The notes under the pieces are model-generated. The model searched no databases. It saw only the letters and a program-made list of their open reading frames with translations, and was not told the origin of the DNA. The translations under genes were made by a program, and so were the position numbers. This document shows, one piece after another, positions 43,195 to 52,498 of a DNA stretch of 64,000 nt (position 1 is its first letter; the number at the start of each line of letters is the position of its first letter). The DNA comes from Candidatus Fermentithermobacillaceae bacterium (GTDB lineage: Bacteria; Bacillota; Sulfobacillia; Fermentithermobacillales; Fermentithermobacillaceae), in NCBI GenBank assembly GCA_018052475.1, contig JAGPNG010000006.1:11071-75070 (forward strand), given 5' to 3'.

Positions 43195-44220
43195 GTGCAA
43201 TGGCTTTACAACTATATTACTAGGGATATTGGTATGGATCTCGGCACAGCAAATACTCTGGTTCATGTGCGCGGTCAGGGTATAGTACTCGTCGAACCTT
43301 CCGTAGTGGCCATTCACGCTGACAGTAAGGAGATCCTTGCAGTTGGTACAGAAGCTAAGCAGATGATAGGGAGAACCCCTGGTAATATAATAGCGATAAG
43401 ACCAATGAAGGACGGAGTAATTGCCGACTTTGATGTAACCCAGGCAATGATGCACCATTTTATCAGAAAAGCTTATAGGAGAGGTCTGTTGAAACCTAGA
43501 GTCATTGTAGCAGTTCCTTCAGGCTGTACCGAAGTCGAACGAAGGGCAGTGCTAGATGCCGTGCTACGAGCTGGGGCCAGAGAAGCATATACAATTGAAG
43601 AGCCTATGGCAGCAGCAATCGGCGCGGGTCTTCCTGTAAACGAGCCTACCGGAAACATGATTGTAGACGTAGGTGGCGGAACGAGCGAGGTAGCTGTCAT
43701 ATCTTTGGATGGTATCGTGGCATCTCGGTCGATAAGAGTCGGCGGGGATGAAATGGATGAAGCTGTAATAAACTATCTTAAAAGGGCATACAACCTGCTT
43801 ATCGGTGAAAGAACAGCTGAAGAGATAAAGATCAATATCGGTTCTGCATACGAACTCAATCCCGAAGAGACAATGGAAATACGTGGTAGGGACTTGGTTA
43901 CCGGGTTGCCTAGGACAATCGCGATAGATTCACCTGAGATCCGTAAAGCTCTAGCCGAGCCGGTACGTGCGATCCTAGATAGCGTAAAAGAGACTTTGGA
44001 GAACACACCACCGGAACTTGCTGCAGACATCATGGATAGAGGAATAGTGATGACAGGCGGAGGTTCTATGCTAAAAGGTCTGGATAAGTTGGTTAGCGAT
44101 GAGACAGGAATGCCTGTACATACTGTCGATGAACCCATGTACGCAGTTGTTCGCGGAACAGGCAAAGCGCTCGAAGAGATTGAGACCTTGCGGAAAGTCT
44201 TGGCTTCTGCGAAACGGTAA
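43195..44220 (+). CDS. mreB: Rod-shape actin MreB
   Basis: MreB is the actin homologue that guides lateral wall growth. [30 protein letters not shown] is the N-terminal phosphate-binding part, [20 protein letters not shown] the second phosphate loop, and [14 protein letters not shown] the adenosine motif. Length 341 is normal. GTG start with GAGGGGAG 9 bases away. First of mreBCD, which continues into PBP2, minCDE and rodA as one gene run. Confidence 0.97.
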   Translation: MQWLYNYITRDIGMDLGTANTLVHVRGQGIVLVEPSVVAIHADSKEILAVGTEAKQMIGRTPGNIIAIRPMKDGVIADFDVTQAMMHHFIRKAYRRGLLKPRVIVAVPSGCTEVERRAVLDAVLRAGAREAYTIEEPMAAAIGAGLPVNEPTGNMIVDVGGGTSEVAVISLDGIVASRSIRVGGDEMDEAVINYLKRAYNLLIGERTAEEIKINIGSAYELNPEETMEIRGRDLVTGLPRTIAIDSPEIRKALAEPVRAILDSVKETLENTPPELAADIMDRGIVMTGGGSMLKGLDKLVSDETGMPVHTVDEPMYAVVRGTGKALEEIETLRKVLASAKR

Positions 44221-44238
44221 AAGGAAGGATGACACCAG

Positions 44239-45051
44239 TTGAGGCGGCTGTTTCCATATAAAAAAGTAGTACTTACCATATTACTAGTAGCCGCCTCGGT
44301 GTTTTTGATGAACATTACAGGCAGTTCAAACGACAGTCCCTCGTTTTGGGAGAGTCTCTTGCGCACCTGCATGGAGCCCTTTGTAAATTTGTTCTCCACG
44401 CTAATGGATAGAGCATCTGGTTACGCCGCCCTCTTAGAATCAAAACAAGAGCTCATGGACGAGAACAAGGATCTGAGGAAGAAACTCGGCTCCCTCGAGC
44501 TTCTTTTGGCACAGCTTAGAGATGTACAGCAGGAGAACCAAAGGTTAAGAGATCTTCTTGAGTTTAAGGAGCAGTCAACCGGTGAGTACAAGGGTGCTGA
44601 CGTGATAGGGCGAAACCCTAGCAAGTGGTTTTCCACGATTACCGTAAGATTGGGAGCTCAGGATGGTGTGCAAATTGATGATCCTGTGATTTCCAATAGC
44701 GGCCTTGTAGGACGGATTATGAAAGTCGACGAAGACCAGGCTGATGTTCTGCTACTTACCGATCCCGAAAGCGGGGTAGGGGCATTAGTCGTTAGGTCAC
44801 GCGACTACGGGGTAGTAGTAGGTGGAAGCGGTCCCGACGTATTGACTATGACGTTTTTCTCTAAGGATGCGGATGTAAAACAAGGAGATGTTATTGTTAC
44901 TTCGGGTATTGGCAGTTTGTATCCGGGAGGGCTTTTAATCGGTGAAGTGACCGACGTATATATACCTCAACCTGGTCTGGTCAAAGAGTGCCACGTAAGA
45001 CCGGTCACAGATTTTGACCACCTTGAAGAAGTACTGGTGATGATCAGATGA
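44239..45051 (+). CDS. mreC: Rod-shape protein MreC
   Basis: A bitopic protein of 270 residues: a helix at about 9-28 (VVLTILLVAASVFLMNITG), then a coiled coil at about 65-115 (KQELMDENKDLRKKLGSLELLLAQLRD). The extracytoplasmic beta domain carries GLVGRIMKVDEDQADVLLLTDPESGVGALV. It links MreB to PBP2 and RodA. TTG start with AAGGAAGG upstream. It ends in an ATGA overlap with mreD. Confidence 0.94.
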   Translation: MRRLFPYKKVVLTILLVAASVFLMNITGSSNDSPSFWESLLRTCMEPFVNLFSTLMDRASGYAALLESKQELMDENKDLRKKLGSLELLLAQLRDVQQENQRLRDLLEFKEQSTGEYKGADVIGRNPSKWFSTITVRLGAQDGVQIDDPVISNSGLVGRIMKVDEDQADVLLLTDPESGVGALVVRSRDYGVVVGGSGPDVLTMTFFSKDADVKQGDVIVTSGIGSLYPGGLLIGEVTDVYIPQPGLVKECHVRPVTDFDHLEEVLVMIR

Positions 45052-45596
45052 CCAAAAGAGAAACAGTTCTTATCATAATATGTGTCTTTTTTGGTTTTTT
45101 GGTCATGAGTGTTGAATATGTGTGCCTTGCGGGACCGGGTAAGCCGGATCTGACTCTTGGGTTAGTATGTGCAGTCGGCTGGGTGTGCTCCTTCCCGGTG
45201 GGTCTTATAACAGGCTTTTTACTGGGAATTATCAAAGATGTAATTGTAGGGCGGTTTATCGGTGTGTCTGCCTTGTCTATGTTGGCCGCCGCGATGACGA
45301 TGATGGGTATACGCCGACGTTTTAACCCTGATATGGTACTTTCGCCTGTTATAGCCGCGTTAGTTTCATCTATCGCTGGCGATCTGGTATCTTATCTGGC
45401 TCTTCTATCTTTGGGGGTACATATTCAATGGGAATTCTTCCTTAGAGGCATTTTGTACTACGATGCGATTTGGTCCGTTGTCATAATAGTGCCGTCTTTC
45501 TTGCTGGTTAGAGGTATCTCACGCTCATTGGAGAAACTCTGGCCCGAGAGCACGAATGAAAGGGTAGGTAGGTCAAGTTATGAGTCTAGGGTCTAG
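45048..45596 (+). CDS. mreD: Rod-shape protein MreD
   Basis: A 182-residue membrane protein with about five or six hydrophobic helices, in the expected place after mreC. Sequence conservation in MreD is low, so the call relies on position, size and PDLTLGLVCAVGWVCSFPVGLITGFLLGI, which fits the family pattern. ATGA overlap with mreC and a 17-base overlap with the PBP2 gene show tight coupling. Confidence 0.9.
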   Translation: MTKRETVLIIICVFFGFLVMSVEYVCLAGPGKPDLTLGLVCAVGWVCSFPVGLITGFLLGIIKDVIVGRFIGVSALSMLAAAMTMMGIRRRFNPDMVLSPVIAALVSSIAGDLVSYLALLSLGVHIQWEFFLRGILYYDAIWSVVIIVPSFLLVRGISRSLEKLWPESTNERVGRSSYESRV

Positions 45597-47463
45597 AGAT
45601 GTGAGGGAGACGTCCGAGAACCTACCCCGCAAAGACTTGAAGCGAATAAAGAGCGTGCTGGGGACTGCGATAATTGTGTGCTTCGGGATCTTGGCGCTGC
45701 AGCTTTTCAACCTGCAGATTGTAAACGGTGAAAAGTACAGAATTATGTCTCAGAACAACTATCTCAGAATTACCCCAATACAAGCACCACGCGGAGACAT
45801 CATAGACTGCAACGGCAATGTTCTGGCCACTTCGCGCCCTACTTTCACAGTCTTTTATTGGTATTTAGACGAGGCAAAAGCTCAAGAGGCACTACCTAGG
45901 CTGGCGGATATACTTGGCATGGAATTAGAGCAAATACAGACCAAAGTTAAACAGTATGCCGGCAGGTATTACCAGCCTATACCGATCGCCAAGGATATAT
46001 CGTCTGAGACGTATACCAGAATCATTGAAGATGCTCCAAATTTGCCTGGCGTATTCATTGAACCTCAGCCAATTCGGTATTACCCTGAAGGAGCGCTTCT
46101 TAGCACTACTCTCGGATATGTCGGAGAAATCAGCCAATCGCAATTAGACGACCCGCGTTGGGATGGGTACTCCATGGGTGATATTCTGGGACAAGAAGGT
46201 CTGGAGGCTTACTACGAAGATATTTTACGCGGCAAGGATGGTGGATACCAGGTAGAGGTCGATTACCGGGGCAGACCTACTGGAAGCGAGGTGGGCTCAG
46301 GTACTGAACCGGAGCCCGGCAAGTCTATACAAATTGAAGTTGATATAGAGTTTCAGCGAGCAGTGGAGGAGGCGCTTTATGAGGTTTTGAGGAATAGCAA
46401 GACGGCAAAAAGCGCTTCGGCTGTGGTATTGGATGTGAAAACAGGGGGCGTGCGTGCCATAGCTTCCGTACCCGGCTTTGATGCAAACGTGTTGATTTCA
46501 GGTATTTCTGCTAAAGAGTTGGATGACAAAATATCGCGAGGGGAGTGGCGTTTTGCCAATCTGGCTATAACTGGGCTTTATCCCCCGGGCTCAGCTTTTA
46601 AGGTTGTTACTGCGGTAGCTGCCTTGGCCGAAGGGAAGACCACAGAGTCCGAGCAGTTCTTCGATCCGGGCTATCACCCAATGGTCCCGACATTAGTGTG
46701 TCACAAACGCGGTGGGCACGGATATGTGAATGTGGTAGATGCTCTGGCGGTATCTTGCAATACCTACTTTTATGAGATGGGCAGGCGCTTAGGTGTAGAT
46801 ACTTTAGCGGAGTATTCAAGAGTCATGGGACTTGGGGCAAAGACAGGCATTGACCTCTTTGGAGAGAATTATGGTACAGTACCTAGTACCGAATGGAAAG
46901 AGAAAGCCTATAGCGAAGGTAGGGTGGCTGAACCCCAGTTTCTTTTGTCCGAGCATATGATGGCCGGAATGGGACAAGTTTTTCACCTGTACACCCCTAT
47001 TCAAATGGCGTCTGTGGTTCAGTGCATCGCAAATGACGGGGTTAGAATGAAACCTAGGCTGGCTGCCAACATCCTTGATTCCGACTACAATGTGATTGAA
47101 GAGATTAAACCCGAGATTTCGAGCGTCTTGGATGTGGAGTCTGAAGTGATCGATTTAGTAAAAAAGGGTATGCTAAAGGTAACTTCGGATCCAAAAGGGA
47201 CGGCCTATTGGGTTTTTTATGGTGTTCCGTTCGAAGTAGCAGGTAAAACCGGAACTGCCCAGAATCCTCTTGGTGAGGACCATGCATGGTTCATAGGTTT
47301 TGCGCCATATGAAGAGCCGGAGATCGCTTTGGCGGTAGTCGTAGACCAAGGAGGTTCCGGATCAACAGTTGCTGGGCCTGTCGCCAGGAAGATTTTCGAG
47401 TCGTATATGACGCTCAAGTATCCGCCGGAAGTCGAGACAGAAGCCGTGTTAGATTCAAACTAG
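45580..47463 (+). CDS. mrdA: Penicillin-binding protein 2 (elongation transpeptidase)
   Basis: A 627-residue class B PBP. One N-terminal helix (about 25-46) is followed by the pedestal domain (QAPRGDIIDCNGNVLATS). The transpeptidase domain has S338-A-F-K341 (SxxK), S393-C-N395 (SxN) and KTGTAQ. It crosslinks lateral-wall peptidoglycan with RodA, whose gene lies at the end of the same run. The ATG lies inside mreD. Length is within the usual range for PBP2 in Bacillota. Confidence 0.95.
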   Translation: MSLGSRDVRETSENLPRKDLKRIKSVLGTAIIVCFGILALQLFNLQIVNGEKYRIMSQNNYLRITPIQAPRGDIIDCNGNVLATSRPTFTVFYWYLDEAKAQEALPRLADILGMELEQIQTKVKQYAGRYYQPIPIAKDISSETYTRIIEDAPNLPGVFIEPQPIRYYPEGALLSTTLGYVGEISQSQLDDPRWDGYSMGDILGQEGLEAYYEDILRGKDGGYQVEVDYRGRPTGSEVGSGTEPEPGKSIQIEVDIEFQRAVEEALYEVLRNSKTAKSASAVVLDVKTGGVRAIASVPGFDANVLISGISAKELDDKISRGEWRFANLAITGLYPPGSAFKVVTAVAALAEGKTTESEQFFDPGYHPMVPTLVCHKRGGHGYVNVVDALAVSCNTYFYEMGRRLGVDTLAEYSRVMGLGAKTGIDLFGENYGTVPSTEWKEKAYSEGRVAEPQFLLSEHMMAGMGQVFHLYTPIQMASVVQCIANDGVRMKPRLAANILDSDYNVIEEIKPEISSVLDVESEVIDLVKKGMLKVTSDPKGTAYWVFYGVPFEVAGKTGTAQNPLGEDHAWFIGFAPYEEPEIALAVVVDQGGSGSTVAGPVARKIFESYMTLKYPPEVETEAVLDSN

Positions 47464-47477
47464 GGAGGAACACTGAG

Positions 47478-48215
47478 ATGGCCGACAAGCCAGACATAAT
47501 ATTCAGAGGGACGAAGAATGGCCTACATCTCATATTGAATGGAACTCGTGATTTTGATGTTTTGACAGAAAAACTCAAAAGTCACTTGGAGAAGGCGGAT
47601 AAGTTCTTTGAAGGGGCCGAGGTGACTCTAGATGCCGGAGACATGGAATTGTCTATCGATCAAATCTTGGCGATTCAGGAGATACTAGCATTTCCCTATG
47701 GTCTGCATTTAAAGAAAATCGTATATGGAAAAGACGATTCATTTAGGGCTGAAGGACGGTCTCGAGAAAGCGCCGATAGGACAGGAAAGGCCCTACGAAG
47801 CGGCTTGCGAGTCCAAGGACGTGGTCAAGGAGACATGGATTCGAAGGCGAAAGGCAGAAATACGCAGGGCGCGTTTTTGCACAAAGGTACTCTCAGATCA
47901 GGGCAGCGTATCTCATACGACGGAGATGTAGTGGTCGTTGGCGATGTAAATCCAGGGGCTGAGATAAGAGCGAGAGGCGATATTGTTGTGATGGGCACTC
48001 TAAGAGGCCTAGCCCACGCCGGTGCCGGCGGATCTTCAGACGCTGTTGTAGCAGCTTTTAAGTTAGAACCGACCCAGATTAGAATAGGAAATGTTATAGG
48101 GCGTCCACCGGAAGGCGATTCGGGTTCACGCAGGGTGCCTGAGGTGGCAAGGGTAAGGGATGGAGTGATCGTTATCGAGCCGCTAGATGAAAGCCGTTGG
48201 GAGGGAGATCGTTGA
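47478..48215 (+). CDS. minC: Septum-site inhibitor MinC
   Basis: MinC blocks FtsZ assembly away from midcell. Residues 1-85 fit the N-terminal FtsZ-binding domain (IIFRGTKNGLHLILN), then a basic Gly/Arg-rich linker. The C-terminal beta-helix has GTLRSGQRISYDGDVVVVGDVNPGAEIRARGDIVVMGTLRG, a classic signature. Length 245 is normal. GGAGG stands before the ATG. Its stop overlaps the TTG start of minD. Confidence 0.96.
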   Translation: MADKPDIIFRGTKNGLHLILNGTRDFDVLTEKLKSHLEKADKFFEGAEVTLDAGDMELSIDQILAIQEILAFPYGLHLKKIVYGKDDSFRAEGRSRESADRTGKALRSGLRVQGRGQGDMDSKAKGRNTQGAFLHKGTLRSGQRISYDGDVVVVGDVNPGAEIRARGDIVVMGTLRGLAHAGAGGSSDAVVAAFKLEPTQIRIGNVIGRPPEGDSGSRRVPEVARVRDGVIVIEPLDESRWEGDR

Positions 48216-49009
48216 GTGAAGCGATAGTAATTACGTCAGGAAAAGGCGGCGTGGGAAAAACCACAGCCTGTGCCAATTTAGGAGTAGCCTTAGCGTCTTT
48301 CGGTCACAAAGTGGTACTTGTTGACGCTGATATTGGTCTTAGGAATCTGGATGTGGTTTTGGGCCTTGAAAATCGAATAGTGTATGATCTCATAGACGTG
48401 GTTGAAGGGTCGTGTAGGTTGAGGCAGGCGCTCATCAAGGACAAGCGACTTGACGGGCTGTTCTTGCTGCCTGCGGCTCAGACGAGGGATAAATCGGCTG
48501 TCACTCCCGATCAAATGAAAGAACTCATGGATAAGCTCAGGGAGGATCACGATTATATCTTGGTTGACTGCCCGGCTGGTATCGAGCAGGGTTTTAGAAA
48601 CGCCATTGCGGGTGCCGACAGAGCGTTGATCGTAACTACGCCTGAAGTCGCCGCCGTCAGAGATGCCGATAGGATTATTGGTTTACTGGAATCTTCAGAG
48701 CTTCTAGATCCCGGGTTGATAGTCAACCGGATAAAGCCAAAGATGGTGGCCAAAGGCGATATGATGGATATATCGGATATAATGGACATCCTGGCAATAG
48801 ATTTGATTGGCGTGGTCCCCGATGATGAATATATAGTAGTTTCGACCAACCGTGGGGAACCTGCAGCTCTTGTGCCCAATAACTCTAAGGCGGGCGAAGC
48901 TTTCAGGAATATCGCTCGTAGGATCAAAGGCGAAGATATACCATTTATGGACTTGTCTAACAATGAGACAGTGTGGGAGAAGATCCTGAGTTTTTTCAGA
49001 GCAAAGTAA
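48212..49009 (+). CDS. minD: Septum-site ATPase MinD
   Basis: A 265-residue ParA/MinD ATPase. SGKGGVGKTTACANLG is the deviant Walker A, LVDADIGLRNLDVVLGLENR is Walker A' and DYILVDCPAGIEQGF is Walker B. The C-terminal amphipathic helix (ETVWEKILSFFRAK) is the membrane anchor. TTG 48212 is chosen because GGGAGGGAG lies about 5 bases upstream and SEAIVITSGKGG gives the usual N-terminus; the earlier in-frame start adds five residues. Confidence 0.97.
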   Translation: MSEAIVITSGKGGVGKTTACANLGVALASFGHKVVLVDADIGLRNLDVVLGLENRIVYDLIDVVEGSCRLRQALIKDKRLDGLFLLPAAQTRDKSAVTPDQMKELMDKLREDHDYILVDCPAGIEQGFRNAIAGADRALIVTTPEVAAVRDADRIIGLLESSELLDPGLIVNRIKPKMVAKGDMMDISDIMDILAIDLIGVVPDDEYIVVSTNRGEPAALVPNNSKAGEAFRNIARRIKGEDIPFMDLSNNETVWEKILSFFRAK

Positions 49010-49021
49010 GGGGGGATTGAC

Positions 49022-49300
49022 TTGTTCGGTTTTTTTAAAAAAAAGGAAAAGTCCAAGGAAGTTGCACGGGACCGGCTTAAAGTAGTCTTGATGCAAGATA
49101 GATTGGCTATTGCCCCCCAAACCATGGAGCGGATGCAGGATGCTGTCATTGTAGCTATATCTCAATTCGTTGAGATCGATGAGAAAGGGCTCGAGTTCGA
49201 ATGGGAAGACACTGATAGGAATAAAGTCTTGGTGGCTAGCATACCTATTCGGTCCATAAAGAGGGGTGCGAGCGAGACTCGTGGCGCTGCCAAACGTTAG
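49022..49300 (+). CDS. minE: Cell-division topological factor MinE
   Basis: MinE drives oscillation of MinD. The 92-residue protein has the N-terminal hydrophobic anchor (FGFFKKKEKSKEVARDRLKVVLMQDR) and the anti-MinCD segment. The C-terminal beta part is FVEIDEKGLEFEWEDTDRNKVLVASIPI. TTG start with AAGGGGGG upstream. Presence of minE implies pole-to-pole oscillation rather than DivIVA-only placement. It overlaps rodA. Confidence 0.95.
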   Translation: MFGFFKKKEKSKEVARDRLKVVLMQDRLAIAPQTMERMQDAVIVAISQFVEIDEKGLEFEWEDTDRNKVLVASIPIRSIKRGASETRGAAKR

Positions 49301-50420
49301 AATAGACCGAAAAGCGGTAAGACACATAGACTTTTGGTTGCTGGGCGCAATGATTGCCCTAGAGATACTATCTCTGCCTCTTATAGATAGCGCTACACAC
49401 GGAGCGGATGGGCACTACTATCTCAAGCGCCAGCTGGTCATGATCGCGGTTTCTTCGGTGGCCCTAGTGGTAGGGACCTTTGTCGATTATCGTGACTTGA
49501 TCCGTCTGTCTCCATGGCTATTCGGTGCCAATGTCGTTCTGCTTCTGTCGCTGCGTTTCATAGGTAAGACTGTAGGGGGTTCTACGCGTTGGATTCCTCT
49601 CGGGGTGTTTGATCTCCAACCTTCGGAGTTGCAAAAGATTGTGACAATCCTTTTCACAGCCAGGATGCTAAGGTCAAAAGAGACGTACCACGATTCCTGG
49701 TGGGATTTGCTCCCTATTTATGCATGGATGGTTGTACCAATTGTCCTGATACTGTGGCAACCGGACCTAGGAACAGCTATCTCGATTGCAGTCATCGGCA
49801 CCGGTGTCATCTATTTTTCGGGCACCCCCGGCAAAGTGATCCTGAGCCTTGTCGCGTTGGGTATGGTAGCGGTGCTTATCGTGCTTGGACTTTACTGGTT
49901 CGCTGGTTTGCCACTTCCTATCGAGCAACACTGGGTTGATAGAATTGTGTCGGCTTTTAATCCCGAGAAAGATCCTTTGGGTCTAGGCTATCAGGTATTG
50001 CAGTCGAAGATTGCCATAGGTTCAGGCGGTCTTTGGGGGAAAGGCCTTGGTCAAGGCACTCAGAATAGGTTGGACTTCATCCCTGAACAACAGACCGATT
50101 TTATCTTTTCTGTAGTTGGCGAGGAACTGGGGTTTGTTGGCACGCTATGTGTGCTCAGTTTGTATGCGCTTATAGTATATCGTTGCCTCATTGTCGCTAT
50201 TGGTTCTTTGGATAAGGAAGGGACCCTAGTTGCCGGAGGCGTGTTCACCATGCTTTTGTTTCAGGTTCTAGTGAATGTTGGGATGACAATGGGTATCATG
50301 CCCGTAACTGGAATTCCTCTTCCTTTTCTCAGTTACGGAGGGACCGCGTTGATCGTGAATGCTTTTTGTGTTGGATTGGTTCTAAACGTAAGCTGGAAGC
50401 GTCATAAGATTCTTTTCTGA
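49281..50420 (+). CDS. rodA: Rod-shape SEDS glycosyltransferase RodA
   Basis: A SEDS-family polymerase of peptidoglycan with about ten membrane helices, 379 residues from GTG 49281. IGKTVGGSTRWIPLG, QPSELQKI and the C-terminal GMTMGIMPVTGIPLPFLSYGGTALIVN are hallmarks. SEDS members include RodA, FtsW and SpoVE; the operon with mreBCD and PBP2 argues for RodA. The start is uncertain: GTG 49266 is also in frame, and neither has a well-spaced ribosome site. Either start lies within minE. Confidence 0.92.
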   Translation: MALPNVRIDRKAVRHIDFWLLGAMIALEILSLPLIDSATHGADGHYYLKRQLVMIAVSSVALVVGTFVDYRDLIRLSPWLFGANVVLLLSLRFIGKTVGGSTRWIPLGVFDLQPSELQKIVTILFTARMLRSKETYHDSWWDLLPIYAWMVVPIVLILWQPDLGTAISIAVIGTGVIYFSGTPGKVILSLVALGMVAVLIVLGLYWFAGLPLPIEQHWVDRIVSAFNPEKDPLGLGYQVLQSKIAIGSGGLWGKGLGQGTQNRLDFIPEQQTDFIFSVVGEELGFVGTLCVLSLYALIVYRCLIVAIGSLDKEGTLVAGGVFTMLLFQVLVNVGMTMGIMPVTGIPLPFLSYGGTALIVNAFCVGLVLNVSWKRHKILF

Positions 50421-50471
50421 GCGTTAGTTGGCAGTTTGTATCCAGGGCTGTATTGAAGCGAGGGGTTTCGG

Positions 50472-50897
50472 GTGAAAGAACTTGCAGTAGTAGTATCTGT
50501 ACAGGATACCTCAGTTGTAGTTGAGGTTAAGAGAAAAGCTGCTTGTGAAGGTTGCGGACGTTGCGGAGGTAGGATTTCCTCGGGAGGAGATTCTCTCATT
50601 GTTGAAGCTAGGCCAGTAGGCCAGATGAAACCTGGGGACCTGGTACAATTAGAATTACCGGATTCTGATTATGTCAGATTATCTTTTTTGGTGTACGGAC
50701 TACCACTTTTGTCTGCCGCTTTAGGTTATGGCATCGGATGGTCAATAGTCAGATTCCTTGGCGGCCCGCAAGTGTTTGAGTGGCTTTTAACTATCCTTGG
50801 CTTTGCCTTATCGTTCGTTTGGTTAAGGCGCTATGATAGACTGTCTACCCAATCTAAGAGGTATATGCCACTTGCAAGGCCCGTGGAAAGGTTCTAG
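50472..50897 (+). CDS. RseC/MucC-like membrane protein
   Basis: A 141-residue protein with a cysteine cluster (CEGCGRCGG, about 25-33) near the N-terminus and a small beta region (VGQMKPGDLVQLELPD). Two hydrophobic helices follow at about 70-90 and 98-115. The arrangement fits the RseC/SoxR-reducing family, often near rnf genes in Bacillota and implicated in redox control of SoxR or sigma-E. The rnf cluster is 9 kb upstream here. GTG start with GAGGGG upstream. It converges with the next gene with an 8-base gap. Confidence 0.85.
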   Translation: MKELAVVVSVQDTSVVVEVKRKAACEGCGRCGGRISSGGDSLIVEARPVGQMKPGDLVQLELPDSDYVRLSFLVYGLPLLSAALGYGIGWSIVRFLGGPQVFEWLLTILGFALSFVWLRRYDRLSTQSKRYMPLARPVERF

Positions 50898-50905
50898 ATT
50901 AGACC

Positions 50906-52498
50906 TTACTGGCTTGCTTCTTTTGGCACAAGTCTAGGGCTTCCCGCACTCACCTTAGGCATGTATCCTTCTTCCGACAGAGCAGCTACGAGCGATTCAT
51001 ACGACTCTCTGTCCACTACCAGATAGCAAGGACCGACTTTCTTTTTGAGGTAGACCCTAATCTTAGGAGACATCATGAGCTCATCGGCAAGTTCATCAGA
51101 GTCACATTTGAGCAAGATGACATCTTCAAATTCTATGCGCCCATAAGATGTTCCCCAATGAGATATAGAGTACATGACGTTTTGAGGCAGAGGCGTCTTA
51201 GAATGTTTTGCCAGAAAGCGCTGAATTGTCTCCGGGGTATATCCGTGCAGCATTGCTTTATACACCGAGTTCTTTGTGAGTTTATACACCATCATCTGGT
51301 CTACTTTGGTGTTTTGAGCGAAGCTGTCGATTGCCCAGAGAATTCTAGGTTCAATGGTGCACGGGACGAGTATCTCGAAGTTTGACTGCACATATATATA
51401 CGTATCAAAGACTTCTTCCGGCCAATCTTGTGTTCCGAACAAGGCTCTTCCCACAGGGGTGACACGTATGATCGTTTCGCCTCTGCTCTGAGCTACTTCG
51501 AGTCCTCCTAGGTACTCCATCATAAGGATAAGGTTTCTCTCTACGCGGAGGCTCAACCCGTGTGACGAATGGTTTGTAGACAAGGTATCCATTTCCTCAA
51601 GTAATTTGTCGACAGAGACAACCGAGTCTCTTGGAGAGTTCATTATTATCCAGTGCATTGTCTGAAGATCTGAATCTTGAGACACGAAGGTCTGCAACCA
51701 GTATTGGTAGAGGTCGATTCGCCATTTGGAATACGGTCCTTCAAGCCAGGAGGTGGCTTGGGAACCCAGTCTAAGAACGTCATTTCTCTCTTCACATAAG
51801 CTTTTCGACTTTGCGAAATACATGAGAAATGCGAGTCTAGGCGGATACCTCACCGGGAAGAAAGATTGCTCTATATCAGAGTCGGCTTCTTCTATCAAGA
51901 CTGAAAGGTCGTTCTGGGCCTTTTTGAATATGGTGCCTGCTTGAGTCAGGCGAACTTCATTCTTGCGCAAGTAGGATAGAAACAAGCAAACATGCCTCAA
52001 AGGCGCTGCATGATCAACTACGTGACGAGGATAGAATCGGGCAGGATCAGAGCCGATCTTGTCAAAGATCCTAGTGAGGAAGAAATCTGCCAGTATGTCT
52101 CTCAAATCCTGTGGTACGTAATACATTTGTCTATAGTCCTCGCGCTTCGAAAAAACAAGACCCCTGTTTATGAGAGCCTCTATGACTTTGAATCCATTTC
52201 GTCGCCACTTGCGCGACAGCTGATTCAGTTTTTGATGGCACTGTTCTACGACAACTCCGCTACCGCCTCCCGAAAGGGTTATGAGTCTTAGGGCTGTCAT
52301 TTCTTCTTCGTCTAATCCGTTCATCGCTACCAAGACGTTTGCGGGTACAAGGAGATGTTCGGATACCGACGATGCAAGACTGGACGCGAATTTGCTCTTG
52401 TCACATCCAGTATTGTTTGGCAGGGCAATGCCATAGAAGTTTGATATGGAAACAAGTCGTTCTATAGGGATATTCAAAAGCGCTTCTTCTAAGTTCAT
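50906..52498 (-). CDS. XPB-associated protein, PF13625 (Helicase_C_3)-like
   Basis: A 530-residue protein. The C-terminal half (about 365-510) matches the helicase C-terminal-like PF13625 pattern: FEILVPCTIEPRILWAIDSFAQ, YKLTKNSVYKAMLHGYTPETIQRFLAKHS and GPCYLVVDRESYESLVAALSEEGY. The N-terminal half is helical and reads like winged helices with no clear catalytic motif. It has no P-loop. ATGA overlap with the XPB helicase gene shows a tight pair, as seen for the mycobacterial XPB and its neighbour. It probably assists the helicase; mechanism unknown. Confidence 0.8.
   Translation of the reverse strand: MNLEEALLNIPIERLVSISNFYGIALPNNTGCDKSKFASSLASSVSEHLLVPANVLVAMNGLDEEEMTALRLITLSGGGSGVVVEQCHQKLNQLSRKWRRNGFKVIEALINRGLVFSKREDYRQMYYVPQDLRDILADFFLTRIFDKIGSDPARFYPRHVVDHAAPLRHVCLFLSYLRKNEVRLTQAGTIFKKAQNDLSVLIEEADSDIEQSFFPVRYPPRLAFLMYFAKSKSLCEERNDVLRLGSQATSWLEGPYSKWRIDLYQYWLQTFVSQDSDLQTMHWIIMNSPRDSVVSVDKLLEEMDTLSTNHSSHGLSLRVERNLILMMEYLGGLEVAQSRGETIIRVTPVGRALFGTQDWPEEVFDTYIYVQSNFEILVPCTIEPRILWAIDSFAQNTKVDQMMVYKLTKNSVYKAMLHGYTPETIQRFLAKHSKTPLPQNVMYSISHWGTSYGRIEFEDVILLKCDSDELADELMMSPKIRVYLKKKVGPCYLVVDRESYESLVAALSEEGYMPKVSAGSPRLVPKEASQ

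Noticed and set aside
48704-49327. Long minus-strand frame over minD/minE
   Set aside because: Antisense to two clearly recognised genes and without a family pattern. A shadow frame.
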